Below, in pieces: positions 20,180-31,895 of a DNA stretch of 64,000 nt. Both the position numbers and the translations under genes were made by a program. The stretch's first letter is position 1, and each line of letters opens with the position of its first letter. The notes under the pieces are model-generated. The model did not search any database. It was not told where the DNA came from and worked only from the letters and a program-made list of their open reading frames with translations. Origin of the DNA: Acrasis kona (taxonomy: Eukaryota; Heterolobosea; Eutetramitea; Acrasida; Acrasidae); NCBI GenBank assembly GCA_026419775.2, contig JAOPGA020001054.1, forward strand, positions 62,001-126,000, written 5' to 3'.

Positions 20180-23100
20180 TTATTCCAAATTTTCTTTTGC
20201 CATGGGTACGTACCAACAATACACTATTCCGTTTTCATCACCGCTATACAATCTCCTGTCATCAGTAGATACGTACAAGGCAGTTACTGCCGCCTTGTGT
20301 TGATGCTTGCTTGCACATAATTTCAACGACACCAAACCACTAATCTTGTTGTGCAAATTCTCCTGAGGTTGAGCATCCTCCACTTGAGTTCCATACTCAA
20401 ACTTGAAGAACTTGATGGTTCCGTCTTGATGACCAGTGATGACTACATTTTCAGAGCTATAACAAGGCGCCTGAGTGATGCAAACGCTTACAATGGGACT
20501 ACGACCGCTTACTTTCAAAGTATCGACGGTAGCTAACAATGTACCGTTGATCGTAAATGCATAAACCATACTTCCGCTACAAACAACCAACTCGCCGCTA
20601 TCATGATTAATAGCTATACAAGAAACTGCATGTTTCTCAGCTTGCTGTACTTGTTTTAACTGTCGTAGATAGCTCATTCGGTTCAAATCCCAAATGATAC
20701 AAACTCCGTCTTTATCTCCGCTCACAACAACACCGTGATTCGTGCTAGCTGCAATACAAGTCAAACTACTGGCGTGTCTACAGAATCTAGCTACTAATTT
20801 CAAATCTTCGTCTCCCTTCTTGTGACTCGTTCTTCTCTTGCTTGCAACTAATTTTCTAATCTTGTAAGCGCTAATCACTCCGTCGTGTCCGCCCAATAAC
20901 AACATGTCTCCATTCCACGTCAAATCAGCACAAGTGATTCGACTAGTGTGTAAATTTTCGTAAACAGCTAATGCCTTCTTCGCATCTTCTTTGAAATTAC
21001 AAACTCTTATGGAAGAGTCGCTGTGTTGATAGCTAATGTATTTGGTTCCTTTCGGATGAACCAACAAACAATGAGGCGACATGACGATCACCTTGTTGCT
21101 GGTGATTCTAGAGGTTATCCTTCCCATTTCTGTAGAATTACTCAATTTACGCAAGTTGTTATCGTTGATGGATAATGATGATGAAGTGGACGATAATGTT
21201 TCTTCGTCATGCGTGGATTGGAACAATACGTCATGATCTGTACATAAATGATGTACCACATCTTGAGGGTTATTATAAATGGCCAATTTATCAGTAATTT
21301 GATAACTGCGCACTTGTGCAACTTCGATGGGGTGAGTTGAATCAGTGGTAGGTGTTTGTGGAGAAGAAGGAGTGAAACTTGGCGTGGGTCCATCGAAATC
21401 TTCTAATAAAATAGCTACAGGATCCAACACGCTCGTTTCGTTCAAGCTACTACCTCCGCTTCCACCAGTTCCTCCTACAATTCCGTTGCCAATCAAATTA
21501 TTCAAAATTGGTTTCTTGATAAATGTGCCGAAACTAGCGTTCATTTCGCCTGCTAATTGATTCAAGCTATTTTGAGTGGCCAACAATTTGGTGCTCACCA
21601 AGCTGATCTCTTCGCAATGTCTCTTTGGATGAGCTTTGGTGAATAGTTGATGAGGCGTTTGTCCAAAGTTACTGATTTGACTAATGGTTGCTTGTTTTTG
21701 CATATCGTCGTCGATGCCATCAATGTCGATGGCTCCTTCGTAGGTCAAATAGTAATAAACGTTCATGGCAGCGATGGCATCGGGTCCTTGTTGTTTATAA
21801 CCGAATATCAAATCGATCCATTCGTGCAGATGCTCGCTCACGTGATCGCTCTCGAGTGCCATTCGATGGAGTCGAATGAATTCATAAGGGTCGTCTCTAG
21901 CCCACGGCGGTAGTATCAAGTGATTGACGCCCGTTCCTCCCTGTTTATTACCAAAGTTCACGTGATTGGTGTTCGTCAAGAATTCAGGCAAGTAGAAAAA
22001 CTCTGGAATCAGTTCCTTGACGTCGCTCATGGTGTATTCGGTGGCTGCGCTTACCCAAGTGTCGTGTAGACTAAAGAACATGCGATCGGCATGATCGAAT
22101 TTACCGCCCTGTAATTCCATGTTTTGACTAGTGAAGGGCTCCAATCTCATCAAGTAGTACAGCACGATTCCCGCGCTACTGTAGTGCGTTCCGTAGTGGA
22201 ATTTTGGAATGCTAGGATCGCACCACATATCAAATCTCTCCTTGAACAATTGACTTCTAGCTTCGGTGAGTGCACCCATGGGTTTGCTCAAATCACGATA
22301 GCTATTTGGATTGTTCAAATCCAATACCTCAGAGGTATAGTCCTTTAGGATCCAAGGAAACACTGGATATTGAGTCAAGTCGTTAAAGCTACGACCCGCT
22401 AATGTATTCAAGTACATCAAGTACTCGAAATTACTCATTTCTCCCTTTTGCCACGCCGTTGTGATTTGTTTGAGATTGGGAACTTGATTGATGCGATAGC
22501 CAGTGATTCCGCTGCTCTTTTCGCTCAAGTTTACATTCTCGTTAATGACCTGAGTGGCTCTCGATACGACCTTATCGTGTATTTTGAACATTTCGCTCTT
22601 TTCTACAACAATTAACATGTTGCGTCCATCCACACAAAAAAATTCGATAGCTGTCCATTGTAACAAGTAACGACGTTTGTGGACCTCTCTTAATTCTGTC
22701 AATGGTAATTTGATCACAGCATCTGATTGTTTCGAAATTCCTAATTGTGTGGTTAGCAATGGAGAGATGGCATCTTGGAATTCTTGGTTGACTTGTACGA
22801 TCTTGTCGTCTTTTGTAACGTTCATGTTATCGATCACGTATAGATTGTCCTTACAAAGAACGAATAGACCGCGATGACCATCTAATCCAGTCACTCTCAA
22901 GCAATTATGCATTTCCAAAATCACATCGTTGGAATCTAACAATTTACGAATTTTGAATTCTGCATCGTCAATGTCCAGATCCAAATCTTGATCGTAATGA
23001 TCGTCGGCTTCTTCAAAATCAGATTCGGTCACCTGATCGACATCTGTGGTTGCAGTGTTGATGCTCAATTCTTCGTTGGCGGACGTCATCACGGTTGGTG

Positions 23101-26100
23101 TTTTTACAATAATGGGTTTGATAGGAATCGTGATCGAAGGAGATGACGAAATCTTTTCCGATTCTTCATTCACATCGTTATCTAATTTTGAAGATTGCAA
23201 AGATGCCATCTTTTTGAATTGATCCAAAATGTAATGATTCTCTTCCATCGTTTCGTTATTTACTACTTCGCTTGCCACCTCATCAACCAATGCAGCAGCA
23301 GCGGTCGTTGCAGTCGTCGGAGTGGGCCTATTCACCAAATGAGGTTTCGATTTTAATAACAAATTCTCATCTTGACCCACCGGTATGATCTTTCTTCTCA
23401 TTCGATAAGGTCCCTCTGTATAATCTAATCTCCATAATGGAGATTCCACAAATGGAGGTTTCGATTCATCAAACCAAATGCTAGATTCTTGATACAATTC
23501 GTCTCTCATTTTCTTCCATTGATTGGTAGAATTCTCATTCTTGATAAAATCAAATTCGCGTCTCGCTTGTATTTTCTTTTCTTGTCGTTCTCTAATTTGT
23601 AAGTAATCTTGATTACAATCCTTAGCGAGCGATAAATAATGATCGTTGTTCTTTTTTACTCTACGTAATACCGCACCGCTACTGCTCCTGTTACGAATGG
23701 TGGATTGATTGGATTGTACATTTGAAAATTGAGTGGTTACATTTTTTGCATTTCTTGCTTCGTTGTCGATCCAATTGGTATAAGTACGATCCAAATCTCT
23801 CTTAAAGTAAATATCCAATGTATCTTGTTGCTCGGCGAACCATGCCATGAAGGGTGCATAATCCCCTTCGATCAAGTGATTAAAACCAAGGCTCAAATCG
23901 ACGGTCAATGGTTGATTCGGTAGGTCGGAATCTGCATTCACGATGCTTTTGAAAGTAAGAGCTTGTTGGAAACATGGATTGCGACTCGCCACCATAAACT
24001 TCCAACTACGTAACACGCATTCGTGTAATTTCGAAGAATCACTCAGTAACCAAGTATAGAATAAATAACTCGTGCACGCAAAGTATTCTTGGTCCTTATT
24101 GAGCGGATTTAAACTGGTCATGAACCAGTTGTTATCGATTGCGCTCGTCAACATGTTACATAGTCCATTCGCATCGTCTCTTTCCTTGTGCATGGCGTAT
24201 AATAAAGCTCTATCGAGCGCTCTTAATGCAGTCGCGCTGTCGCTCTTTTGAACGCCTCCCAACGTTCCAATGTTACTTCCAATGTTCAATAATGTATTCA
24301 TTGTTGATTTCAAGGATGTGGATTTTGTTTTTGATTCCAATTCGATCAAAACCAAACACACCTCATGAATGAATTGCGTACATTTGTGATGCATTTGATA
24401 AGGTATGATGTCGCTCCACATCATGTCCACCAAGTAATTGGCCAACTGGACCAAATTACCACAAACTTTTTGATTCTTTTCTGAAATTTTCAAAAAGGAT
24501 TCGTCGCTCACTTGATTGATTAGATTTTCCATCAGCGTGCTTCGGAAATTAGATGCGACGGTCGTTGAGATTTGTTGTGGAATGCTCATCAAGATGTCGT
24601 CGATCAATGGAATGGCCTTGCTGACGTTACAGAATTCGTTGGTGATGAATCGACAATACATGTCAATGATCAATTTGGATGTGCTCGAATTGAAAATGTT
24701 TTTTGATGATGATGGTCGTGGTGGGTACGATTGGCGATGATTTGTTGTTCAAAGTTGACGATAAAATGGTGTTGCTTGGAATTCTAAATTCTTCATCGGA
24801 TGGATTAGGTACGTTCACGAATAACAAATTGGAGAATTCTTCCAACGTTTCTAATTTTCTACAATGAGATCTAAAATTTGAATTTCCTCTGTAAACTCTC
24901 AACAAGAACATTAAAACGGCATCACATAACGCTCTCGATTGTTTTTTAGATTTATAACAAGATGAAGACATTGAAGATGATGACACATTTAAATTCGACA
25001 ATGACGTAAAAACATTTGGTAAACTCATGCTCTTATTCAAATCGAATACCGGTGGTGAATTGGTACCGTTGTTATTCATCATTTCTTTGACTTGTCCACT
25101 GTGTACATATTGACGTACCATCTGCCAACGTCTCTTTGCTTGTATCGCTTTTTCGCTCTTGATAATATCCGAAAAGTAATCAAACGTCGATGTATTTGGA
25201 TAACTCAATAATGAATATTCATCATCGTGATTGAATTTTAATAATTCTAATATGATGGATAAAACATCCATAAAGACCACTTGTAATTCGATTCGATTGT
25301 TTTCGTTATTGTTGGCGGAGGTATTGGCGTTGGCAGTATTGATGGATGATGAAGACATCATGTATTGATCGTGTACGATTGCATCGCGATGAGCGACTGG
25401 TAATATCATTTCGAATAATGGAATGCCGTTGCTGTCGTGTGGTATGTTATGTGGATAAGTAACCGTTCTGCCCAACATTAAGCTAGCTAATGAATAATAC
25501 AAATCTTGTTGATTGCAATATGGAATTAAGGCTTGTTTGAAAATGTTATAAATCTTATCGTTGCGTAATCGATCGCTAATCATTGCTGCGCTCATTAATT
25601 GAATCGAAAGGATCAAACTGATGGGTTGGACTCTTTGATGAACGAATTGATAAAACCATTTCAAATTTACATTTCTCGAAAAGACGTCCAAGTATTCACC
25701 TCCGTTTTTGATGATCAAATCATAAAGTAATTTCATCATCAAATTGCGACAGCTACATTTCGTATAATTTTGTTTCATTCTCTTGAATGGTCGATTTGTG
25801 GTCGTGTTGAGCGTGGATGATGAAGTTGTAGATGACAATGTCAAACTCGAATGTTGATTTGTTTTTCTAAAGTGACTCGGCGTTAATTGTACTGGACTCG
25901 ATGATGACGACAATTGTTGTTGTTGTTGGAAATGTAATTGATCTAATTCCAAACTATGAATCAAGAAGCTGCTAATGTTTTGGAAATCTTCATCCGTGAT
26001 TTTGTGTCGGAGTAAATTATCGATGGCTTGAATCACCGACAACACAATTTCGATATTTGGAGATTCATCCAGAGCGAACAACAAGTGTTGAACGACTCCA

Positions 26101-29100
26101 ATGTGTTTTAATCTTGATGCGTTCCAATTTCCATAACAATTTTCTTTAATCAACCAAGTGATCCTTTCGAATAACTTTCGTTGGATCGGTATGCTCGTTC
26201 GTTTCCAAATTTCAAAATCCAACATGCAACGATTACAAAATTTCAAATTGGCCAAGATTTCTTCGCCAGTAATGGACGATAACATGACGCACTGCCACAA
26301 TACTTCCAGTATGGATTCGGTGAACAAGGTTGCTTTTCTTCGCAAGAATCCATTGATAATGTCGTACCCACCGATTCGTTCCATCTCATCAGTGACGCGA
26401 TCAGAAAATAATAAATGTAATAATAAAGTGAGCGACTCCAATAATCGATCGCTCGTGTCCGATCTTTCGATCAGATTCAAAATCACGCTCAATCCGTCGA
26501 AATTTAAAATGGCATCTCCGAGGGATTGTGGAGTGCACGGGAACGCTCTACCATGTAATTGCGCACGAATGTTATCGTCGTGTAGGCTGGTCAACTGGAT
26601 GCCGTTCGTAATTGATTTTTGAGAAATTGAATCTAACGTGCAATGAGCTGCGGTGAATGCAAAAATCATCTTTTCTTCTTGTAAAGAAACGCTATGAATC
26701 TTGATGCTTTGTTCTCGATCTTGTTGTAATAAATCGATATAGTTTTTGGGCAAGTGATCGCTGAGCGGATTCAAATTGGCCAAATAATCACCTTGATAGT
26801 ACCCGTTGTAATCTTGACCCGCCACGTACATGCTATGGATCGATTCGATGGGCAACGCATCTTCGTACATGATGCAATTTCCCATTCGATAATTAAAAAC
26901 ACAATGTTCGCTACAAACGGCTAATTGAGCAGGAATGCGACCGCCCGCGAAATTAGTGTTGAATGCAACTTTGATGGTATCCATCAACATTCCATTAATG
27001 TACAAATTGGCCATGCTGTTTTGTAATCTATACTTTTGGTGACTGATTACCAAATGGATCCATCGATCGGATGGCAATTGAGATTTTTGAAATGCAATTC
27101 TTTTGCTCTTTAGTGCCGTTTGTAATTCCACGCTTCCATTGGGAGTCAAGTGAATCGATAAATGAGATTTGGAATCATCGCTCGTAATGCTCAATAACGT
27201 AAAACTATCCACCGTGGACGAGGTCGGTGATTTTGGAGAATGACAAGATTCTTGATTCGAAAAGTAAATCCAAGCACCAAATGTATATCCCTGATTCAAA
27301 GTACAATTCAAAAACGTGGTCATCTTGCTGCCTGGTTCCATTTCCGTATATGCTGTGCTCGATCCAAATTTGGCTCCTTTTTGAATCATCTTCATCACGT
27401 TGGGTTGAATTTCGTTTCTTAGTAACGAAAATAATTTTCTCCATTCGCACGTGCTGATTCGATAAGTAGCCACTCGTTCCATGATTTCCCAAACGATGGG
27501 GAACGTATCGCGATACGGAAAAATCAAATCCACGACGTGATGAAATCCTTGTAAATTGGGAGAAATGGCCAATGCGTGAATGCAATCGAAAACGCATTTT
27601 TGTAAATTGTAATTGTCGTTGGCGTAGGGCAGCAAGGTCATCATTAATTTCAATACGAACGGATTGAACAAACGTGCGTTGGTGGGCAGGTACAACAAAT
27701 CGTCGATTTGAATTTGTTGTGGATTGTTAGAAGCGATCAAATTGCGTTCGGTGGCAACATCCAATAAAAATTGAAATGCCAAATGAGAATGACGCGTGCT
27801 CAAAATGCCGTTACAAATTAACGCATCCGTGATTCCAGATTCGCCGATTAAATTAATGAGATCCATCTTGTTGAACGGATGATTCTTGAGAGCGGCCGTC
27901 AATGCTCTGAAAAGCGATTCGATCAATTGGATCATTTCGGAATCGCTCGGAATGTGTTCGCTTCCTTCGTAAGCACTATTGGTTTCGTTGGTGTGCAGGT
28001 TGATTACGCCTGGCCATGGCGTGTTGATCAATACGCTAATGGTGGCGACGAAACCAGCTTCGCGGAACGTATCTTTGCTCCTCTCGCTCATATCGAACAT
28101 TTTACGCAATGCATTAAAAATCGAAATTTTCAAATCAATGCTACCTCTTGGGGCCGTTTGTAAAATTTCAATCAACAATGTGACATTAATGTGTTTTTGA
28201 GCGGAATCTTGTACGATGATAATGTGGAAGATTTTGAGCGCCAAATCACGATACGAATCTATGAACAACATGTCTTGGAGCATGGTGACGCCTCCTGATT
28301 CTCTGAACGATTTTACATTATCTGGAGAATTGTGAATCATGGTGACGAGTAATTCCATGCTTTCGTCTCTTAATTGTGATTCCAATTCGCTGCTGATGGG
28401 ATCTTCCAAGCTAACAAATCTCTCCGATAACAACTCGACCATGATTTTGAGCAGATTGAACTCTCTGAAATTGTCCTTGATGCGAGCGTCGAATTTGATG
28501 AGTTTGTGAATTTGACAAAAAACTTTGTAAGCTAATCTTGGTGATATTTTTCGTTGTAAAAGTTCGGTCAGGTTGAGTAACTCTTCGTGTGGTTTGTAAT
28601 TGAGTCCCGCTACGATAAACTCGACAAGTTTCAAAACACGATCTTGAACGTGATCCGTACAGTAATCCAAATCACGAACGAACATTGCCACATTGTGTAA
28701 TGGAATGACGATCGCGTAATTGTGACTGTGATCAGCGAAAATGTAAAGTAGTTGATCGATGACTAATTCTTGAAGCGTTGGTGATTTTGCTTTGAGGAAT
28801 GTGTTGGCGAGGTATTGGTATGCTTCAATGTTTTTTAATTTCTTTCCGTTTGATTTTCCGAGCATGAAGAACTTTGAATATTCTGGACTGGGATCAATGT
28901 TTCTTTCTCCAACGAAAACTAATTCCGTAGACTGTCGTTGTTGTTAGTAAACGGTTTAAAATGTAGAATTACTTGTTTCACTATTTCGCTCATCATCTCA
29001 AAGTGTGTGTCAAAGAATTTTTCAAAATCAAGAAGGGCCTCGAAAACTGAGCTCACTCCGTTGGAGTTTGTAAAAGACTTTAATAATGTGGGATTGGTCG

Positions 29101-30136
29101 TGGTGCTTGAACGAACGATGGCAACCAGTATTGGTATGATTAACGAAGCAGTGTCCAAATCATTAACGTCAACGTTTTTTAACGTATCAACCAAGAATGG
29201 AACGTATTTCTAAATTGTTAAAAGTCATCAAGTCATTGGTGTCATACCTTCTTGTCCAAATGTTCTATCAGCGCCGTGTCAGCGTTTGAACAAGCAGAAA
29301 CTACGGCGTCCATGGCCATTCTTCTAAACCGATAATTTTCGCTTGGATAAGTAGTTGTCGTGACCAGTTTGATTAGAGTATCAATGATGTCTGATTTTCT
29401 CATCTCTGATACAACTGGTCTGAACTGGGCTGCGTTTGACAGTACTCTACCAATGTCTTTTTGTATGGGTTTGATCTCTTCTGTAAAATCTATTAATGGT
29501 TAGTCGGTCCTAATTACTCGGCTTACTTTGAAGCTCGTCGCCTTCGATTGTTTGTTTGAGTTCGGATTCAGTACACAACAAGAAGCATTTTAACACTTGT
29601 ACAAGTTGATGTACTAGTTTGGTCTCTGCAAAGGTTCCACCAATTTCTTGACTCAACACTACGAGCACGCTGTACCAGGCGCTTCGCTTAAATGTTAATT
29701 TAATTAACTCATTTAACATTGTTGTTCTGTTTTTGTTGGATAAAACCTTTTCTATTTCCTTTGCCAACCTATTGCACAATACTAACGTAAAAGTGCGTCC
29801 ATCTTCAAAACTATTTGTGTGTGATTATGCGAGAAAAATGGTGTGTGATTACGCATTTTTGAAGAGTTCACTATCGGTGGAGTGTACACATTTTGTGAAC
29901 AACTTGACCACGTCCTCCAAAACTTCCAACTGTTTTTTGTCTCCTAAATCATGGTATGTTCCCCATAATTTTCTCATGGATACAGCGGCTCTAATTGTCT
30001 CAACATCCAGCACTTGATTAATTTGTTGCTCTTCCTTTTTTTGTGTGGGTGTGGTTTCACCAGTTGCTTCTGGGGTTGTATCTGCTCCAAACCATGAGAA
30101 GAAACCAAATCTTTTGCTCTTTCGTCTGTCACTCAT
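20180..30136 (-). CDS. Giant BEACH-WD40 protein (LvsA/WDFY3-like), at least five exons
   Basis: Exons are 30136-29853, 29810-29527, 29480-29248, 29209-28973, then about 28871 to 20180. The first three introns are 38-46 bases and phase-consistent. The fourth has a GTAATT donor at 28972 and a TACTAAC branch-like site; its acceptor is uncertain (28872 keeps frame, giving 101 bases). About 3,240 aa. The N-terminal 1,700 residues are helical armadillo-like repeats with an embedded concanavalin-like domain (FGAWIYFSNQ, DRWIHLVISH, NLYINGMLMDTI). Then come a PH-like segment, the BEACH domain (FPWILKDY, HYSSAGIVLYYLMRLEPFT, ELIPEFFYLPEFL, LPPWARDDPYEFIRLHR) and five or so WD40 repeats. BEACH proteins act in membrane traffic, autophagy and, in Dictyostelium LvsA, cytokinesis. 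The frame shifts by one base at an A6 run near 24699-24704; see findings. Confidence 0.88.
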
Positions 30137-30172
30137 AGTAACATACTATTTAATAGAAGCCGATGTTTGACA

Positions 30173-30180
30173 AGTTGACT
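30173..30180 (-). promoter_or_regulatory. TTGAC-core octamer upstream of the BEACH gene
   Basis: AGTTGACT (AGTCAACT on the gene strand) lies 37 bases upstream of the BEACH start. Same core as near several other starts; role inferred. Confidence 0.35.
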
Positions 30181-30830
30181 GGATTCTGAGAGAACATCAA
30201 GAATAGCCAGATTACGGCTCCTTAAATTTAATAATTTAAAGTACGATGCGCGTAAAGGTGCATCGCTTTATAATATGCAACGACTAATGTAATGGCATTG
30301 CGAGTTGATTGAGATTATTGATTAATTGAGGGGACTAGTAGATACAGAACAAATCGCAGTAATTGTAAGTAACAACCATAATGATACCTGAGAAAATCCT
30401 TTACGTTACAATCAACATGTTAAGTAATTTATAATGATGTACTCATTTCAGTTGTGGAGGCTTGCTCCTAGGAAGCCCTCACTTTCAGCGAGATACAATA
30501 GTTAATTCCCGAGTGGGCAGATTTCCATATCAAAAGAGTATAAGAATGTTGATCATGTCACAAAGGATACATTTTTAATAATCAAATCAGACAGACAGCA
30601 TTGACTTACCAATTTTTCAGAAGTGATTTCGAATCTCTTGGACTTTTCACATTTATTTGATCGAAATCCTCAAACCATTCTCTTGGTTCTGACAAAAATG
30701 AATTTCAACTAATATGTTGATTCGTTATCTGTGTTTGGTACTGTGCTTTTAGCGTTGAACAAGTTCGGTGCTCCTCCAAACTGTTCGTGTTATTGTTTGT
30801 TTCATTTTTTTTAACTGTTAGCAAAAAAAT
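30181..30830. other. Intergenic spacer upstream of tRNA-Thr
   Basis: About 650 AT-rich bases with no convincing open frame. A bulged hairpin can be drawn around 30452-30480 (GAGGCTT...GAAGCCCTC), but I cannot tie it to a known RNA. Nothing else recognisable. Confidence 0.4.
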
Positions 30831-30903
30831 AGGCTACTAGGAGAATCGAACTCCTGACTTCCATCTTACTAGGATGGCACTCTGCCGACTGAGTTAAGCA
30901 GCC
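30831..30903 (-). tRNA. tRNA-Thr (anticodon AGT)
   Basis: The minus strand folds as a full cloverleaf: acceptor GGCTGCT with AGTAGCC, anticodon arm CCATC-CTAGTAA-GATGG with anticodon AGT, and T arm CAGGAGTTCGATTCTCCTAG. There is no intron. A run of seven T follows the 3' end by two bases, a typical RNA polymerase III terminator. Reads ACU (and, with inosine, ACC/ACA) codons. Confidence 0.95.
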
Positions 30904-31015
30904 AATTATTAGGCCAATTACTCTTGACGTCTATGGTAATAATATTGCAATCATGTCGAATTAAGATTGCTGTTGTATCTAAGATACTATTTGATGCATA
31001 TAATCGTTATATTCT

Positions 31016-31422
31016 ATGTTAGTTATTAATTTCTCTTCGAGCTTCTCATCGCCTCTTTCATGTCTACAAGGAGTTCATTGGTTGAATAATCAATACGTAA
31101 ATATAGGAGACACTAGAGAAAACATTAAAGTAACTGTCCACTATCACACAAAGGATGCAGGCATTACAGAAGAAAGTGTCAAAGGAATACACATTCTAGA
31201 CATAAACCATTGTATTAAAATTACAAATGCTGCATTTGCTCGTCTTAAAGGGATACATACTCTTGACGTGAGTAGCTGTGATCAACTTATAGATGCAGCA
31301 ATCAATCATCCACCTCAGAGGAATACACTCTTAACATGATTCGTTGTAGTAAAATTACAGATGCAGCACTTGTTCACCTCGAAGAATTGCAGCTACTAGA
31401 AAAAATTCAAATTAATTTTTAA
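31016..31422 (+). pseudogene. Decayed leucine-rich-repeat (F-box/AMN1-type) fragment
   Basis: Translation shows three cysteine-containing LRR units of the type IHxLDxxxCxxITDAAFxxLKG: KGIHILDINHCIKITNAAFA, KGIHTLDVSSCDQLIDAAI and IHTLNMIRCSKITDAAL. The last unit needs two changes of reading frame (near 31310 and 31332) to be read, and the array is far shorter than a functional LRR domain. Upstream codons show no domain. This looks like a relic of a much larger LRR gene family member lying between two tRNA genes. Repeats of this type are widespread in protist F-box/LRR families. Confidence 0.6.
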
Positions 31423-31595
31423 ACATTGAAACTCTACACATTTACAATTCATGATGATAATTTGAGTTGATCATTTAAGAACCATTAAGAGTATCTAGAG
31501 ACCTTGTCGCTTCCATGTTATGAAATTTCGAAAGGAAAATAAAAGTTTATTATAATTGCTTCTGCTTCATTGACTGTTAATTAAAGCTAAAAATG
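31423..31595. other. Short spacer before tRNA-Arg
   Basis: AT-rich, no gene seen. It ends in a TTTTT tract (minus strand) that would terminate the tRNA-Arg transcript. Confidence 0.4.
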
Positions 31596-31677
31596 TACCT
31601 CCACTGGGGATCGAACCCAGGATCTCCGGCTCCGTAGGCCGACGCCTTATAATGTTGTTCCATTGGGCCATAGAGGC
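31596..31677 (-). tRNA. tRNA-Arg (anticodon ACG) with enlarged D-loop
   Basis: On the minus strand: acceptor GCCTCTA with TGGAGGT (wobble G-T pairs at 1:72 and 6:67), anticodon arm TCGGC-CTACGGA-GCCGG with anticodon ACG, and T arm CTGGG-TTCGATC-CCCAG with an intact B box. The A box TGGCCCAATGG is also intact. The D-loop is about 18 bases, with some 9 extra bases (around AACAACATT) relative to the usual CAATGGATAAGGC form of this tRNA, making the gene 82 bases. A TTTTT terminator follows. It may be a functional variant, carry a tiny non-canonical intron, or be a pseudogene. Confidence 0.85.
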
Positions 31678-31698
31678 GATAAACTATAGTTTGTGCAT

Positions 31699-31722
31699 TC
31701 ATAATATATATATATATATATG
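31699..31722. repeat. (TA)n microsatellite
   Basis: Alternating AT tract of roughly 20 bases between the tRNA-Arg gene and RAD50. Length is likely variable. Confidence 0.8.
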
Positions 31723-31895
31723 AATGTATGATAATGATAACGTCCGGTTCTAACCTTTAAGACTTTTAAGAGCGAAGGGCCCTGCGAAGGTGACGCCAAC
31801 GTATTCATTGTTAACGTGTTGGTGAGGATCTTTGCGTTGGGTGAAGTTCAGTTTCATTGTAATTAATCAAACAAAAGTTCCATAAAAATACTGAA

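Noticed and set aside
21345-28200. Several plus-strand frames of 60-154 codons across the BEACH gene
   Set aside because: Antisense shadows of a coding strand with clear BEACH and WD40 motifs.
30452-30480. Hairpin GAGGCTT...GAAGCCCTC as a structured RNA
   Set aside because: Bulged, short, and without partner motifs of any RNA class that I can name.
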